A stretch of 64,000 nt of DNA from a virus. The notes under the pieces were generated by a model, which saw nothing but the letters and a program-made list of their open reading frames with translations, was not told the origin of the DNA and ran no database searches. Position 1 is the first letter of the stretch. Each line of letters begins with the position of its first letter. Both the position numbers and the translations under genes were made by a program. Of the stretch, positions 27,901 to 37,121 are shown one piece after another. The stretch is from the IMG/VR virus record IMGVR_UViG_3300010158_000028, positions 97,183 through 161,182 of that record. The stretch is one strand, 5' to 3'.

Positions 27901-29314
27901 ACGTGCTTCCTAAATTAGCAATACCAGTTGTTCTTATTGTACCCACATGAACTAAACCTGTCGTTACTACATTACCTGTAGTAGTATTTGCAGTTACATT
28001 AACATTAGAACCAAAATCTGCTTGACCAGTTGTTCTTAAAGTACCACTCTGAGTTAAACCTGTCGTTACTAAATTACCAGAAGTTGTATTTCCAACAACA
28101 TCTACTGTAGTTGCAAAATCAGCACGACCAGTTGACCGTAAAGTGCCTGTATGCGTAAGACCTGTTGTTACTAAATTACCTGCAGTTGTGTTTGCAGTAA
28201 TGTTAATATTGGAACCAAAATCTGCTTGACCCGTGGAACGTAAAGTGCCTGTATGTGTAAGACCTGTTGTTACTAAATTACCAGAAGTTGTATTGCCAAC
28301 TGTGTCTACTGTAGTTGCAAAATCAGCACGACCGGTACTTCTTAGTGTTCCAGTATGTGTTAATCCAGTAGTATTTAAATTACCTGATGTTGTATTTGCA
28401 ACAACATTCAATGTGCTGTCAAGATTTGCTGTTCCAGTTACTCTCAAGGTACTATCTAAGTTAGCACCACCAGTTACTTTTAATGTGCTTTCAAGATTTG
28501 ATGCACCAGTTACTCTTAGTGTGCTTGTTAGATTAGAACCACCAGTTACTCTAAGTGTACCATCAACATTAGCAGCAGTAGTTACTCTTAGATTGCCTGT
28601 TTGTGTTGTATTTGCAGTTACAGTATTACCTGTATTTAAGTTACCAAATACTGTACCATCTGTTCTAACATTTAATGTAAGTGTATTAGCAACAGCACTT
28701 AAATTTAAACTTGTACCATAGATATTTGACGAGTGTGTTGTAACACCAACAACATCTAAAGTATCATAGATTGTTGATCTTGTTGATTTTGAATTTGTTG
28801 TTACCATATCGGTCAAGTATGCAGTATTAATACTTGCAGAACCTACATTGACAAATACTACATTACCTGTACCGGTCATACTTAGTTTGTTTACAATAGA
28901 TGCATTTTTACCTATTGCAATATCATTATTCGTTGAAATATTACTTGTTGTAATATTATTAGTTACTTGTAGATTTGAATTAATTATTGCATTATTGGCA
29001 ACGTAGAGTGCAGTTCCTTTACCATATATGTAAGTATTTGCACCAACAGTTAAATTACCAGTCTGTGATGATTGAGAACCAAGTGTTATACTTTTACCAA
29101 CTTCAAGATCGGTTGAAAACAAGACTCCATTAGCAACTTGTAATGCAACGCCAGTTGCAGTAATTACTTGTTTAGAATTCCCTGTAAAAGCAAAGGTACC
29201 ATTTGACTTTGTATAGTTTCCAGTCTCTAATGTGTTTAAAGCATTGGCAGACTGATTGGTTTGAATTCGCCATTCATCTATCGTATTATTTTTGGTGATA
29301 TTAGTTATTGCCAT
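24980..29314 (-). CDS. Giant tail fibre with two repeat types and S74 chaperone
   Basis: 1444 residues. N-terminal module 'TNITKNNTIDEWRIQTNQSANALN' (residues 3-26), then a shaft made of two repeat families. About 230-560 holds 'LDSTLRVTGAANLDSTL' and 'NTTSGNLVTTGLTHTGTLRS' units. About 740-1050 holds 'YANSAYLHANAAYLSQNSTG' units. Shaft motifs 'AINSVTIATTAPITGGTTG' recur three times near 1080-1180. The C-terminal Peptidase_S74 chaperone ('YYSDERLKKNITPISDALSK', candidate Ser1335 and Lys1340) ends in a coiled coil. Probably the main long fibre. Most of the sequence is beta-structured and trimeric by inference. Confidence 0.85.
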   Translation of the reverse strand: MAITNITKNNTIDEWRIQTNQSANALNTLETGNYTKSNGTFAFTGNSKQVITATGVALQVANGVLFSTDLEVGKSITLGSQSSQTGNLTVGANTYIYGKGTALYVANNAIINSNLQVTNNITTSNISTNNDIAIGKNASIVNKLSMTGTGNVVFVNVGSASINTAYLTDMVTTNSKSTRSTIYDTLDVVGVTTHSSNIYGTSLNLSAVANTLTLNVRTDGTVFGNLNTGNTVTANTTQTGNLRVTTAANVDGTLRVTGGSNLTSTLRVTGASNLESTLKVTGGANLDSTLRVTGTANLDSTLNVVANTTSGNLNTTGLTHTGTLRSTGRADFATTVDTVGNTTSGNLVTTGLTHTGTLRSTGQADFGSNINITANTTAGNLVTTGLTHTGTLRSTGRADFATTVDVVGNTTSGNLVTTGLTQSGTLRTTGQADFGSNVNVTANTTTGNVVTTGLVHVGTIRTTGIANLGSTLRTTGAANLDSTLRVTGAANLDSTLKVIGGANLDSTLRVTDASNLDSTLKVTGAANLDSTLRVTSFANLDSTLTVAQQANFLANVAVTTNTTSGNFNTTGLVHTNSLRATGRADIVGSLTAQNADVASNMYVGNTLTVDGQFQLAGAVVFDTDTFVISANTPITTVGAGYFGVWRGNTSNITLGSNGSATAPDANAYIRFEGTSNTWQIRDIFNPVPTTMFSKILTANLISDSITSTISSNIASSLAVKTAYDTATFAGGYANAAYRHANSSYLHANSAYLSQNSTGNYANNAYIHANNSYMHANAAHIQANSVYIHANAAYTSQNTTGVYANTAHLHANSAYVSQNSTGQYANSAYLHANAAYLSQNSTGNYANSAYAFANTRYSSSGGTVSGDVVVTGNLTVSGLTTYVNTTELRVGDAIITLNADLPQASAPTENAGIEVERGTLDNAAVIWNETTDKWTFTNDGTIYSNMGSAAAESYSNSAYLQANSSYNQANTATTNAATADQRAVTSGSYANSAYLQANTATTNAATADQRAVTSGSYANSAYAKANTAASLYLTSVTGTAPVVSSGGLTPAISMAAATSAVNGYMTSTYASKLDGIDSSAINSVTIATTAPITGGTTGRSFTLAMPAATASVNGYMTSTYASKLDGIAAGATNVTNNNQISNGNGFISSVAITTTAPLTGGGTASSFTLAMAAATSAVNGYMTSTYASKLDGIAAGATNVTNTNQLTNGAGYITGITSGNVTTALGYTPFNNASISSYAPLAGCTFSGQITVSKTGAAFTTAESGQIEVNNNASGAAFINFHRVGAYGAHFGLDTDNVFSTAGWSAGSGAYTAMRVGAFAAYGAITSTADITAYYSDERLKKNITPISDALSKVHQIKGVTYQGNDIAASYGYDDKIKVGVIAQDLEKVLPQVVVPAPFDTDKEGNSISGENYKTVQYEKIVPLLIEAIKELSDKVKELEAQINK
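27640..28600 (-). repeat. Tandem coding repeats inside the giant fibre
   Basis: About 1 kb of direct repeats coding for 'ANLDSTLRVTG' units (14 codons, about 42 bases) and 'NTTSGNLVTTGLTHTGTLRSTGRADF' style units (about 37 codons). The DNA copies retain long identical stretches such as 'aaggtactatctaaattagc', so recent duplication or gene conversion is likely. Confidence 0.75.
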
Positions 29315-29317
29315 TTA

Positions 29318-29548
29318 TTATCTACTTTTTTCTAATAGTTGATTTAACAACGACTTGACTTCTTTCATATCGGATGACATTTCTTCAACTTGATTCTTTA
29401 ATCTATTTATTTCATTATTTTTGTCAGTTATACTTTTACTCATTCTTTTTCGTTCTTCATTTTCTTTTAATAAAGACTTATTAGTTGCCAATAATGCACG
29501 ACTATTAGTATCTTTAGAATAAGGTGTTCCTTCAACTTTTAATAACAT
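29318..29548 (-). CDS. Small coiled-coil protein (76 aa)
   Basis: 76 residues. 'MLLKVEGTPYSKDTNSRALLATNKSLL' followed by a coiled coil from about residue 30 to the end. I recall short proteins with the 'EGTPYxxDT' start next to baseplate/fibre genes of aquatic T4-like phages. The position between the DUF4815-type protein and the giant fibre suggests a connector or chaperone. Function unknown. Confidence 0.62.
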   Translation of the reverse strand: MLLKVEGTPYSKDTNSRALLATNKSLLKENEERKRMSKSITDKNNEINRLKNQVEEMSSDMKEVKSLLNQLLEKSR

Positions 29549-29550
29549 AA

Positions 29551-32500
29551 TTATTCCGCAGGTAATGCAATCACACGTAAATCTTTAACCTTCGGTACAA
29601 TCGTAGGATCACTTGAACGTAATACAATTTTAATTGATAAAGTTACAAATGTATCATATGTTACACCATTGGTTGAAGTATATGTAATGAAATTACTTGT
29701 TGCCGATGGACGATATTCATAATCAATAAAACTATATGGTGTTAATGATGGGGCTACTGTAGGATTAATATTTACTAATTTTTGATATCTTCTATCCTTA
29801 AATGCAGTGCCGTCAGAACCAGATAGTATCTTACAGAATACATCAACTGAAGTACCAACTGGTTTATTTGCGGTTAAGAATACTCTTAAATCTCCAGCAT
29901 CAAAGCCATCTGCCAATTGAATCTGTCTTGTAATATATCGTGCGAGACATGGACCACCACTTGAATCATATTCAGTATTTAATACAACACTTCCACCAGA
30001 ACCAGATGCAACAACTGATGGATAATTTGTATTTGCACCAATAGTTATAGTATAGTCATCAATGTAACCAGCACCAGGAACAGAAACATACACACTAAGA
30101 ATATTGCCACTTGCATCACATGAAAGATTACCACTGAAACCTGTACCAGTAGAACTGCTAACAACAATAACATTAGAATTTCCATAACCAGTTCCCGAAG
30201 CAACAATTGTAAAATCTTCTGAATTTATTTCTGCATCATCAACATAATTTTCCCATATATTTAGAAATGCTTTTTCTATAGATACTACAGGAGAAACAGC
30301 ATCATTTGTTGTTGACATATCTACTTTAACAGTAAAGTCACCTTTATATCCTAATGTTTTTCTTCTATAACCAACTGCATACAAGTCATCATTTTCAAAT
30401 GATATTGTTGTTCCCGGTACAATTGCACGATAATTTGATTCCATTGAACCACTAATTGTATTTGCTTTCAATGAATAATTAACTGAAGTACCTGTTGGAA
30501 CAATAGATGTTTCTAATAATCTAAATTTATCTACGCTGTAAATCACATCTTGTTCATCACTTTGTAATGCTATTGATGCTGGTGTTGTTGAGAACGAACA
30601 CCGATGTAATCTAAACATCAAATCTTCATTGATATAAGGTATATATTCCATAGAATTCTGTGAACGATACAATGTTCCAACATATGGATTAACACCAATA
30701 TACTGATTACTTGTTGATACTTGACCTTTTTCTGCTTCCCATAAAATGTAATCTGGTGAATCAGTTAATACAACAACTGCATATAAACCAGGTTTCAAGA
30801 ATATAGGAGTATAAAACTCAAAGTTTGTTATTGTTGCTGCAGTATCAATTGAAGGTGATGTGTCTGAAATATTAACTTCAGATGGTACTTTAGTTACAAC
30901 TGATTCTGGATACCAAAAATCTGATGATGGTGTTCCATTTACAGTTGGGCGAATTTGAACCCATACAGGCAATTCATCATCTTTTGCTTTGAAGAACAAA
31001 TCTACACTGTTCAAGTAAATACCATAGGGGTATCTTGATGGATCAACAAAGAAAGTTTGTGCTAATGGATCCCAATTGTATGTTGACAATAATTGTGAAC
31101 CAGCTGATCTTGATGATATCAATCTATCTGATGTAGTTGTTCCAACAATCTTTGAGTCTACGTCATAATTATATACAGTATCAACTAATTCAGTTTTACT
31201 TACACTTATTCCTGAAGAAACGTATACTTTATCAGCAAATGATATTGAATCACCGTCATATGTATTATTATATGATTCCGTTACACGTAAATTTCTTTGA
31301 CCAGAACGGAATGTTGCAGTTGGAATATGGAAAGCACCACCGGCTTGACCATATTTGTTTGTTTTATTAGTACCAAGACTGTAAACAATTGAACCTGTTG
31401 TAGTAGGTGTAGAACTTAATGTTGCAGTTTTTGTAGAACCAACATAAGAACTAATTGTAAACTGTTCACCAATACCAGCTAATGATGTTGTTGAATGAAC
31501 AATACTTATTGTATTGCCATTATAGTAATCATTTGTTGCTGATGCATTACCATCCAATACAATAGTATTACTTGCCACAGTTCCTATACCAGAATGATGT
31601 TCTTCTACTGAAGATATGATTACTGTTGCACCACTATCTAAACCATAAACATATTTGCCAGCAAGTGTTAATGCATTTTCATTAATTATAGAAACATTTG
31701 CACTACCAGTTTCACTGACGGCAACATAACCTACGTTATATGAAGTACCACCACTCAATAAAGAGTTTAATGCTGTAGCCAATGCGCCGGTTGATGTTGC
31801 AATTAATATGGGTTCACCAGTTGTTAAAGTTGTATTTGTAGTTAAAGTAATTTTATTAGGTACAACAACATATTTGTTTACATCAACATCATCAAAGAAT
31901 GAATAAACTGTTGTTTTAGGACGTAACCCATTTGTTGTAAATATTACTCTTTTTGCTTTCATATAGGGTTGAATCGCTAAATCAGTTACAAATTCACCTA
32001 CACTTTGTTGTGATGAAGAAGTTGATATTTGTTGTTGATTTAATTCAGCACCAGCAGTTAAATATGTGTTATCATTATATGCTTGATAAACACCCCATAC
32101 GCCACCTTGTTTACCTCTCCATTCACCGTGACCAAATCCACCAGTACCTATCCATTTTTCATATGTGCCGCCTTCTTCGGTTCGTGTTTGATACCATTTT
32201 GAATCGGCAATTTGTGCAAAAGGACTATCTTTATCGTCAGACCATTGTTTTACATTATCACCAATATACTTAAACGCATTATTAATAAAATTAAATGCGT
32301 TTTCAATACCTTGATTGGAATTCAATACTACTTTTGCAGTTGTTTCTGAATCTACATCACCAGTAAATTCTGGGAACAAACGCATTGTTCCTTTAAATGA
32401 AGCATATAGAGCACCAGCAACTGGTGATGATTTTGTTGCATATGGTTGTTGTGCAAGAACAGATGTTGTATAATCTAACATCATAATCTTTTGTTGATTC

Positions 32501-35500
32501 ACACCAGGTGTTATTAATTGTGTTCCACCAGTAGATATTAGTGTATTTGCCTGAAGATTGATGGTTCTCATTAATGATGCGGGTTTCAATTCACCATTAT
32601 CAATTAAACATCTATTATCAAATTGAACTTGACTTGGTGGTGCTTTGATATCGTCTGTAGTAAAATTATCAGTTAAGATACCATACTTTGATCTCTCTAA
32701 ACCATTTGCATCTGTAATTTTTGTTGATACTGCATCTTTTTCTAGTGTATTCAATGCAACATAATATTCTAATTGTTTAATACGATTTTCAAATGCACCA
32801 ATATCTTGCATTGTATATCTACGATGATTAACAAAATCAGCACGAATATCTTTAACATTTTCCGTATATGCGGGTATTGCTAATGTATAGATTAACATGT
32901 CGCCAGAATTTACATTTGGTGCAATAGGTTTAATTGCAGATGTGCCAGATATTACTTCAAAATCTTTTGATTGTTTAACTACAATTCTATCAATTCTACC
33001 TAGATAATAATCAAAATTAGTTGTTAAAGTTCCACTAGGTAGAGGATTAACCGCACCAGATATATTTGTCGTACCAATACCTCTTGTTGGTCTGAAATCA
33101 AATGCCGATCTTAATGGTATTAATTTATTATCTTCTTTATTATTAAAGTAGAAAATCTCATCATATGTAAAATTAGATCCTGATTTTAAATAAGAATCTA
33201 TAGTAAACAAACCATCATTTTGTGGAGATGGTGCAGATTGATGACTTAGATATTTGTAAGTAACATAAACTTTACCACGTGGCGCACTATATCCACGTTT
33301 CAGTGTAATTGTTGCATGATCATAATAAGATTTACGTTGCCCATTGTCAAAATCATAATTGTTTGTAACATCATATGTTGAACTTGACAACATTGCAGTT
33401 GTTACATTTGCAGCAGGACTTCTGGAATCGGTAATTCTAACAATTTCTAAAACATCAGGCACTTGTAAACTTACTGCTTTACCTGGTGTTCTTAAATTTG
33501 TTAATATTGTGGTATCATCAAAGAATGTTGAACCAACAGTATTAAATACATAACCCACTCCACTAACTGAAGTTTTTGATGATGTATTTGCAGTGTAAAG
33601 ACTTGTTGTACCAGGAGAACCTGCACCATTAGTAAACTCATATGGAACTAATGAATGTAAATTTAATCCAGCTGTTGATGGTATTAATTGTTTACCACGA
33701 ATTGCACCCGAAGATGCATTTTCTGCATTATTAACTTTTGTATTAATTAACAAATCTACTTTTGCACCTGCAGTATTAAGGTCAATTTCAAAGTTTGTTG
33801 AACTGATCGCAGTTACAGTAAATAAGTTATTTGCTAATCCAAGAACAGTATTTGCAACAATACCTGACGTGGCATTTGCAGTAGTATCATACCGAACCAT
33901 ACAGATAATATTATCTCTAATATTTGAATCTGAAATAACACCAACAGAACCACAGAATGAGAATGTATCTGTACCTTCTGCACTAATACTAATTACACCA
34001 CCACTGTCTGCAGTTTTATTGCCATAAAACTTTTTAGCATAGAAATCCATATTTGTCAATGTGGATGGTTTCATTGCTTGGAATGGTACATCAAATATTA
34101 ATGACGATCTTTGTGGTTCTGAAATCAATGCAAAACCAGTTGTTGTATCTTTAGAATCACTATTAATATTACCACCAAATGTTTTTGCAGTTCCACTCTT
34201 AATTGCGAACGATTCTGCATTTTTAAAATCTGAATCAATAGAGAATGTATTTGCTGCTGGAATAATTGGCCAAGCAGAATCTAAGTAGATATGTGTTGCA
34301 TTAGATGATTGAATTAATACTGGAGCAATTGCTGTACCACCAGAATCGGTAACTCTAAAATACATATTTGCATATGCATTGGTAGTTACTGTAGAAGAAA
34401 AACTTGCGGGCATGCGAATTGATCTTGTATTTGAACCTGATGCTTGAGTTGTACCTGTAATTGATACACCATTAGCCGCAAAAGTATGGACAGCAAATGA
34501 ATGTGTAGTGCCAAGTTCTAAAGTTGTTGAGTCATTATAATCCATCATATTGGCACGTATTTCACCAATCTTTGTAGAATTATATGCAGCGGTAGTTGTT
34601 GTATTTACACTTGTATGTGCAACACTATGAACATCTAATAATGGATAATTTGTAATATCTAATGTACCAAAGACACTATCTAAAACAACATAGCTTTCGT
34701 AATTAGTTGATACATCATAACCTTCAACATTAGCAACTTCTCTTGCTCGATCTAATTGGATTGTTGTTGGTGCAATAGTTTGAAATTCATGTCCACTAAC
34801 ATAGGCTTTACCAGGATCAAGAACAATATTAAACATACCATTTGCAGAATCACCTTCTTCAATAGAAATAACAAATGGATCTACAGTATAGTTACCAGAT
34901 TCATCATATGTTCTACGTGCTAACATCTTTTCAATTTCACTATAGATTGGGTAATCAATTTCTTTTGTCTTTACGCCATCTACTAAACGAATAACTTCAA
35001 AAAATGAAGATACATCAGGAGAATCAATTGATCGTTTTGAAAGTAGTGTATTAATCGCAAATCGTTCTGCACCCGGTGCTTGATAGTTAAATGCACCTTG
35101 TGCTGGGTCTAATAAAGAAGTATCATCAATTTCATCTACAATAGTTAATTCAAATTCAATACCAACTTTATATGATGGCTGTTTATTAACTGTTGTTGAA
35201 TTGCCTATTCTATAAAATAATTCCAAAACTAAAAATTGTGGTGTAACTTTTACAAATTGACCTTTAAAATAGTAAACACCGTCTTGAACACTGGCAACAT
35301 ATGAAGCACCATATGCGCTAGCACTTCTTAGTTGTGCATAGATATTTTGACCATAAATCTTTAATTCATCCGATTCAACAAAACGATCACCACTGAGATA
35401 TTTAATAACTAAAACTGGATAAGTATCAAGTGTATCAACAGCGATAACTTTGGCACGTGCCAATTTTGTAGAGTTATATGATACAATTGTTTTATTTAAG

Positions 35501-35772
35501 TAATCTGAAGGTACAATATCTTCATTATTATATTGTTCATTTAGTATAATATAATTTGTCGTAGTATCTAATGAAATTTTACCACCAATAATTGGACTAC
35601 CACTTTTGAATATATTATTACCAAATTTTTCTATTTGGTTAGTTAGAATTGTTTGTAACTGAGTAAGTTCTCTTGCCTGAATTGAATATCCAGGACGGAA
35701 AAGAACCCGCATAAAGTTCTTATTTTCATTGAAATCATCGTAATATGGATCGTAATTGAATAGAGTAGTCAT
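29551..35772 (-). CDS. Giant baseplate/fibre-connecting protein (DUF4815-like)
   Basis: 2073 residues, the largest protein of the window. The start 'FNYDPYYDDFNENKNFMRVL' followed by 'FRPGYSIQARELTQLQTILTNQIEKFG' marks the DUF4815-type family, found in cyanophage-like myoviruses next to gp8. Roughly the first 1100 residues belong to this. The second half carries 'WDPLAQTFFVDPSRYPYGIYL' (about 1520), a motif of baseplate wedge proteins that bind fibres. The repeated use of Asn/Thr/Ser suggests beta-rich shafts. I infer a baseplate-to-fibre connector playing the part of T4 gp10 and neighbours, but I cannot map it exactly. Confidence 0.78.
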   Translation of the reverse strand: MTTLFNYDPYYDDFNENKNFMRVLFRPGYSIQARELTQLQTILTNQIEKFGNNIFKSGSPIIGGKISLDTTTNYIILNEQYNNEDIVPSDYLNKTIVSYNSTKLARAKVIAVDTLDTYPVLVIKYLSGDRFVESDELKIYGQNIYAQLRSASAYGASYVASVQDGVYYFKGQFVKVTPQFLVLELFYRIGNSTTVNKQPSYKVGIEFELTIVDEIDDTSLLDPAQGAFNYQAPGAERFAINTLLSKRSIDSPDVSSFFEVIRLVDGVKTKEIDYPIYSEIEKMLARRTYDESGNYTVDPFVISIEEGDSANGMFNIVLDPGKAYVSGHEFQTIAPTTIQLDRAREVANVEGYDVSTNYESYVVLDSVFGTLDITNYPLLDVHSVAHTSVNTTTTAAYNSTKIGEIRANMMDYNDSTTLELGTTHSFAVHTFAANGVSITGTTQASGSNTRSIRMPASFSSTVTTNAYANMYFRVTDSGGTAIAPVLIQSSNATHIYLDSAWPIIPAANTFSIDSDFKNAESFAIKSGTAKTFGGNINSDSKDTTTGFALISEPQRSSLIFDVPFQAMKPSTLTNMDFYAKKFYGNKTADSGGVISISAEGTDTFSFCGSVGVISDSNIRDNIICMVRYDTTANATSGIVANTVLGLANNLFTVTAISSTNFEIDLNTAGAKVDLLINTKVNNAENASSGAIRGKQLIPSTAGLNLHSLVPYEFTNGAGSPGTTSLYTANTSSKTSVSGVGYVFNTVGSTFFDDTTILTNLRTPGKAVSLQVPDVLEIVRITDSRSPAANVTTAMLSSSTYDVTNNYDFDNGQRKSYYDHATITLKRGYSAPRGKVYVTYKYLSHQSAPSPQNDGLFTIDSYLKSGSNFTYDEIFYFNNKEDNKLIPLRSAFDFRPTRGIGTTNISGAVNPLPSGTLTTNFDYYLGRIDRIVVKQSKDFEVISGTSAIKPIAPNVNSGDMLIYTLAIPAYTENVKDIRADFVNHRRYTMQDIGAFENRIKQLEYYVALNTLEKDAVSTKITDANGLERSKYGILTDNFTTDDIKAPPSQVQFDNRCLIDNGELKPASLMRTINLQANTLISTGGTQLITPGVNQQKIMMLDYTTSVLAQQPYATKSSPVAGALYASFKGTMRLFPEFTGDVDSETTAKVVLNSNQGIENAFNFINNAFKYIGDNVKQWSDDKDSPFAQIADSKWYQTRTEEGGTYEKWIGTGGFGHGEWRGKQGGVWGVYQAYNDNTYLTAGAELNQQQISTSSSQQSVGEFVTDLAIQPYMKAKRVIFTTNGLRPKTTVYSFFDDVDVNKYVVVPNKITLTTNTTLTTGEPILIATSTGALATALNSLLSGGTSYNVGYVAVSETGSANVSIINENALTLAGKYVYGLDSGATVIISSVEEHHSGIGTVASNTIVLDGNASATNDYYNGNTISIVHSTTSLAGIGEQFTISSYVGSTKTATLSSTPTTTGSIVYSLGTNKTNKYGQAGGAFHIPTATFRSGQRNLRVTESYNNTYDGDSISFADKVYVSSGISVSKTELVDTVYNYDVDSKIVGTTTSDRLISSRSAGSQLLSTYNWDPLAQTFFVDPSRYPYGIYLNSVDLFFKAKDDELPVWVQIRPTVNGTPSSDFWYPESVVTKVPSEVNISDTSPSIDTAATITNFEFYTPIFLKPGLYAVVVLTDSPDYILWEAEKGQVSTSNQYIGVNPYVGTLYRSQNSMEYIPYINEDLMFRLHRCSFSTTPASIALQSDEQDVIYSVDKFRLLETSIVPTGTSVNYSLKANTISGSMESNYRAIVPGTTISFENDDLYAVGYRRKTLGYKGDFTVKVDMSTTNDAVSPVVSIEKAFLNIWENYVDDAEINSEDFTIVASGTGYGNSNVIVVSSSTGTGFSGNLSCDASGNILSVYVSVPGAGYIDDYTITIGANTNYPSVVASGSGGSVVLNTEYDSSGGPCLARYITRQIQLADGFDAGDLRVFLTANKPVGTSVDVFCKILSGSDGTAFKDRRYQKLVNINPTVAPSLTPYSFIDYEYRPSATSNFITYTSTNGVTYDTFVTLSIKIVLRSSDPTIVPKVKDLRVIALPAE

Positions 35773-35782
35773 TTATTCCTCG

Positions 35783-37108
35783 TTAAAAACTCAGTATAAA
35801 ACGGATTCGTTCGGTTTGTGCATCATCACGGGTTATTGGTGTTTTACTGCTTATGTATAATACGTGTCCTGAATATAAATCTAGTGTTGGATTCTGAGTT
35901 GAATTAACTACACGAATTGCACCACTATCACGACCTTTTATTGTAGAATTTATACTTAAAGTACCACGAACATTATTTACATAAAGATGATTTTCTACAG
36001 TATCAAAGGATATAACATCTGCTTTATATGTTGCAGTTTCATATGTTGAACCTTGAAATACTACTTCATCAACACCAAAATCACCTACACCTGGTGCTGT
36101 TGTTATTCTTGTATATAATGAATAAGATTCACCTGTTGCTGGATTTGATGTATCATTTAAATATGGATTATGTAACAACACTACTTGTCTAAAATCATTA
36201 TCAGTAGGTAATATACCAGATTCGTCTTGATCAAATTCAACATTAAACATTAGATTAGAAGCAGTTAATTCATATACTGGATCATAACCATGACCATCAT
36301 GCGGTGCAATAGAAACATTTGCGGTAGCACTAGTTCCAACACCACCAGTAATATCAGTAAATGTTAAATCCGCATATGTATACTGTGAACCTCTATTTTG
36401 AATAATGACATCGACAACATGTCCACCTGTTACGTTTGCTTTTAATATTGCACCAGTACCATCACCATCTATTGATATAATACCCTGTGTTGTTCCATTA
36501 GTATAATTATTACCTGAATTTTTAATCGTAACAATATCAATACCACCGGGAACTGCTGCAGCTCTAACAAACTTATTATAAGTTACTGGCATCCAGTTAT
36601 CTGTTAAGAATTTTTGTTTTTGGACAGATGAAATTGTATACAAATATTTCCATTTATAACCATCTGCAGTTAAAACATATGGTTCTTCTAATGATGTTGT
36701 AGACAATGTTAATGCAGGTTCTGATGTAGAGTTTGCACTTGCGTTATTTGCTAAACATTTAAATACTTGATCTTTACTATTCAACACATAAAAATTAGTA
36801 TTTGCTTCGTAAGTGTTATATTTTGTATTTGCTGTCCAATTATTTCTATCTACGACCAAAGATGCATTAGTATATGATAATTGTTTTGCCAATATACCAT
36901 ATCTGTAATAATCATTAATTATTGCATCGGTTTCTGTAGGTGTAACTGGAACTTCAGTACCTGCATTCCAAGGTAATTGTTTACCTATAAATGCATACAT
37001 GTATGATCTTCTTGTTGTGGGAAGATATGAATTTGCCATTAAATCCAATAGATTATATAATTGTTTGGCAAGTAATACTTTAAAATTTTTCGTTATGAGT
37101 GAGGACAT
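35783..37108 (-). CDS. 8: Baseplate wedge protein gp8
   Basis: 441 residues (T4 gp8 is 334). The N-terminal half carries the family's signature: 'LDLMANSYLPTTRRSYMYAFIGKQLPW', quoted in part, followed by 'WKYLYTISSVQKQKFLTDNWMPV' (about 150-172). The extra length comes from Thr/Asn-rich beta insertions in the middle. gp8 dimers sit in the baseplate wedge on gp10/gp7/gp6. It lies between the giant connector and the gp7-like protein, as T4 gene order 7-8 predicts. Confidence 0.85.
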   Translation of the reverse strand: MSSLITKNFKVLLAKQLYNLLDLMANSYLPTTRRSYMYAFIGKQLPWNAGTEVPVTPTETDAIINDYYRYGILAKQLSYTNASLVVDRNNWTANTKYNTYEANTNFYVLNSKDQVFKCLANNASANSTSEPALTLSTTSLEEPYVLTADGYKWKYLYTISSVQKQKFLTDNWMPVTYNKFVRAAAVPGGIDIVTIKNSGNNYTNGTTQGIISIDGDGTGAILKANVTGGHVVDVIIQNRGSQYTYADLTFTDITGGVGTSATANVSIAPHDGHGYDPVYELTASNLMFNVEFDQDESGILPTDNDFRQVVLLHNPYLNDTSNPATGESYSLYTRITTAPGVGDFGVDEVVFQGSTYETATYKADVISFDTVENHLYVNNVRGTLSINSTIKGRDSGAIRVVNSTQNPTLDLYSGHVLYISSKTPITRDDAQTERIRFILSF

Positions 37109-37113
37109 AATTG

Positions 37114-37121
37114 TATTTATT
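37114..37121 (-). promoter_or_regulatory. Possible late promoter variant (AATAAATA)
   Basis: One mismatch from TATAAATA at the end of the gp7-like gene and only 6 bases before the gp8 start, so a transcript from it would have almost no leader. Weak candidate. Confidence 0.2.

Noticed and set aside
28233-28721. 162-residue plus-strand reading frame
   Set aside because: Antisense shadow of the VTG/NLDS repeats of the giant fibre; it has no independent start context.
11109-29314. Short regular repeats in the fibre genes as a CRISPR array
   Set aside because: Repeats are degenerate, in frame and code for SYANSA motifs without unique spacers of constant size.
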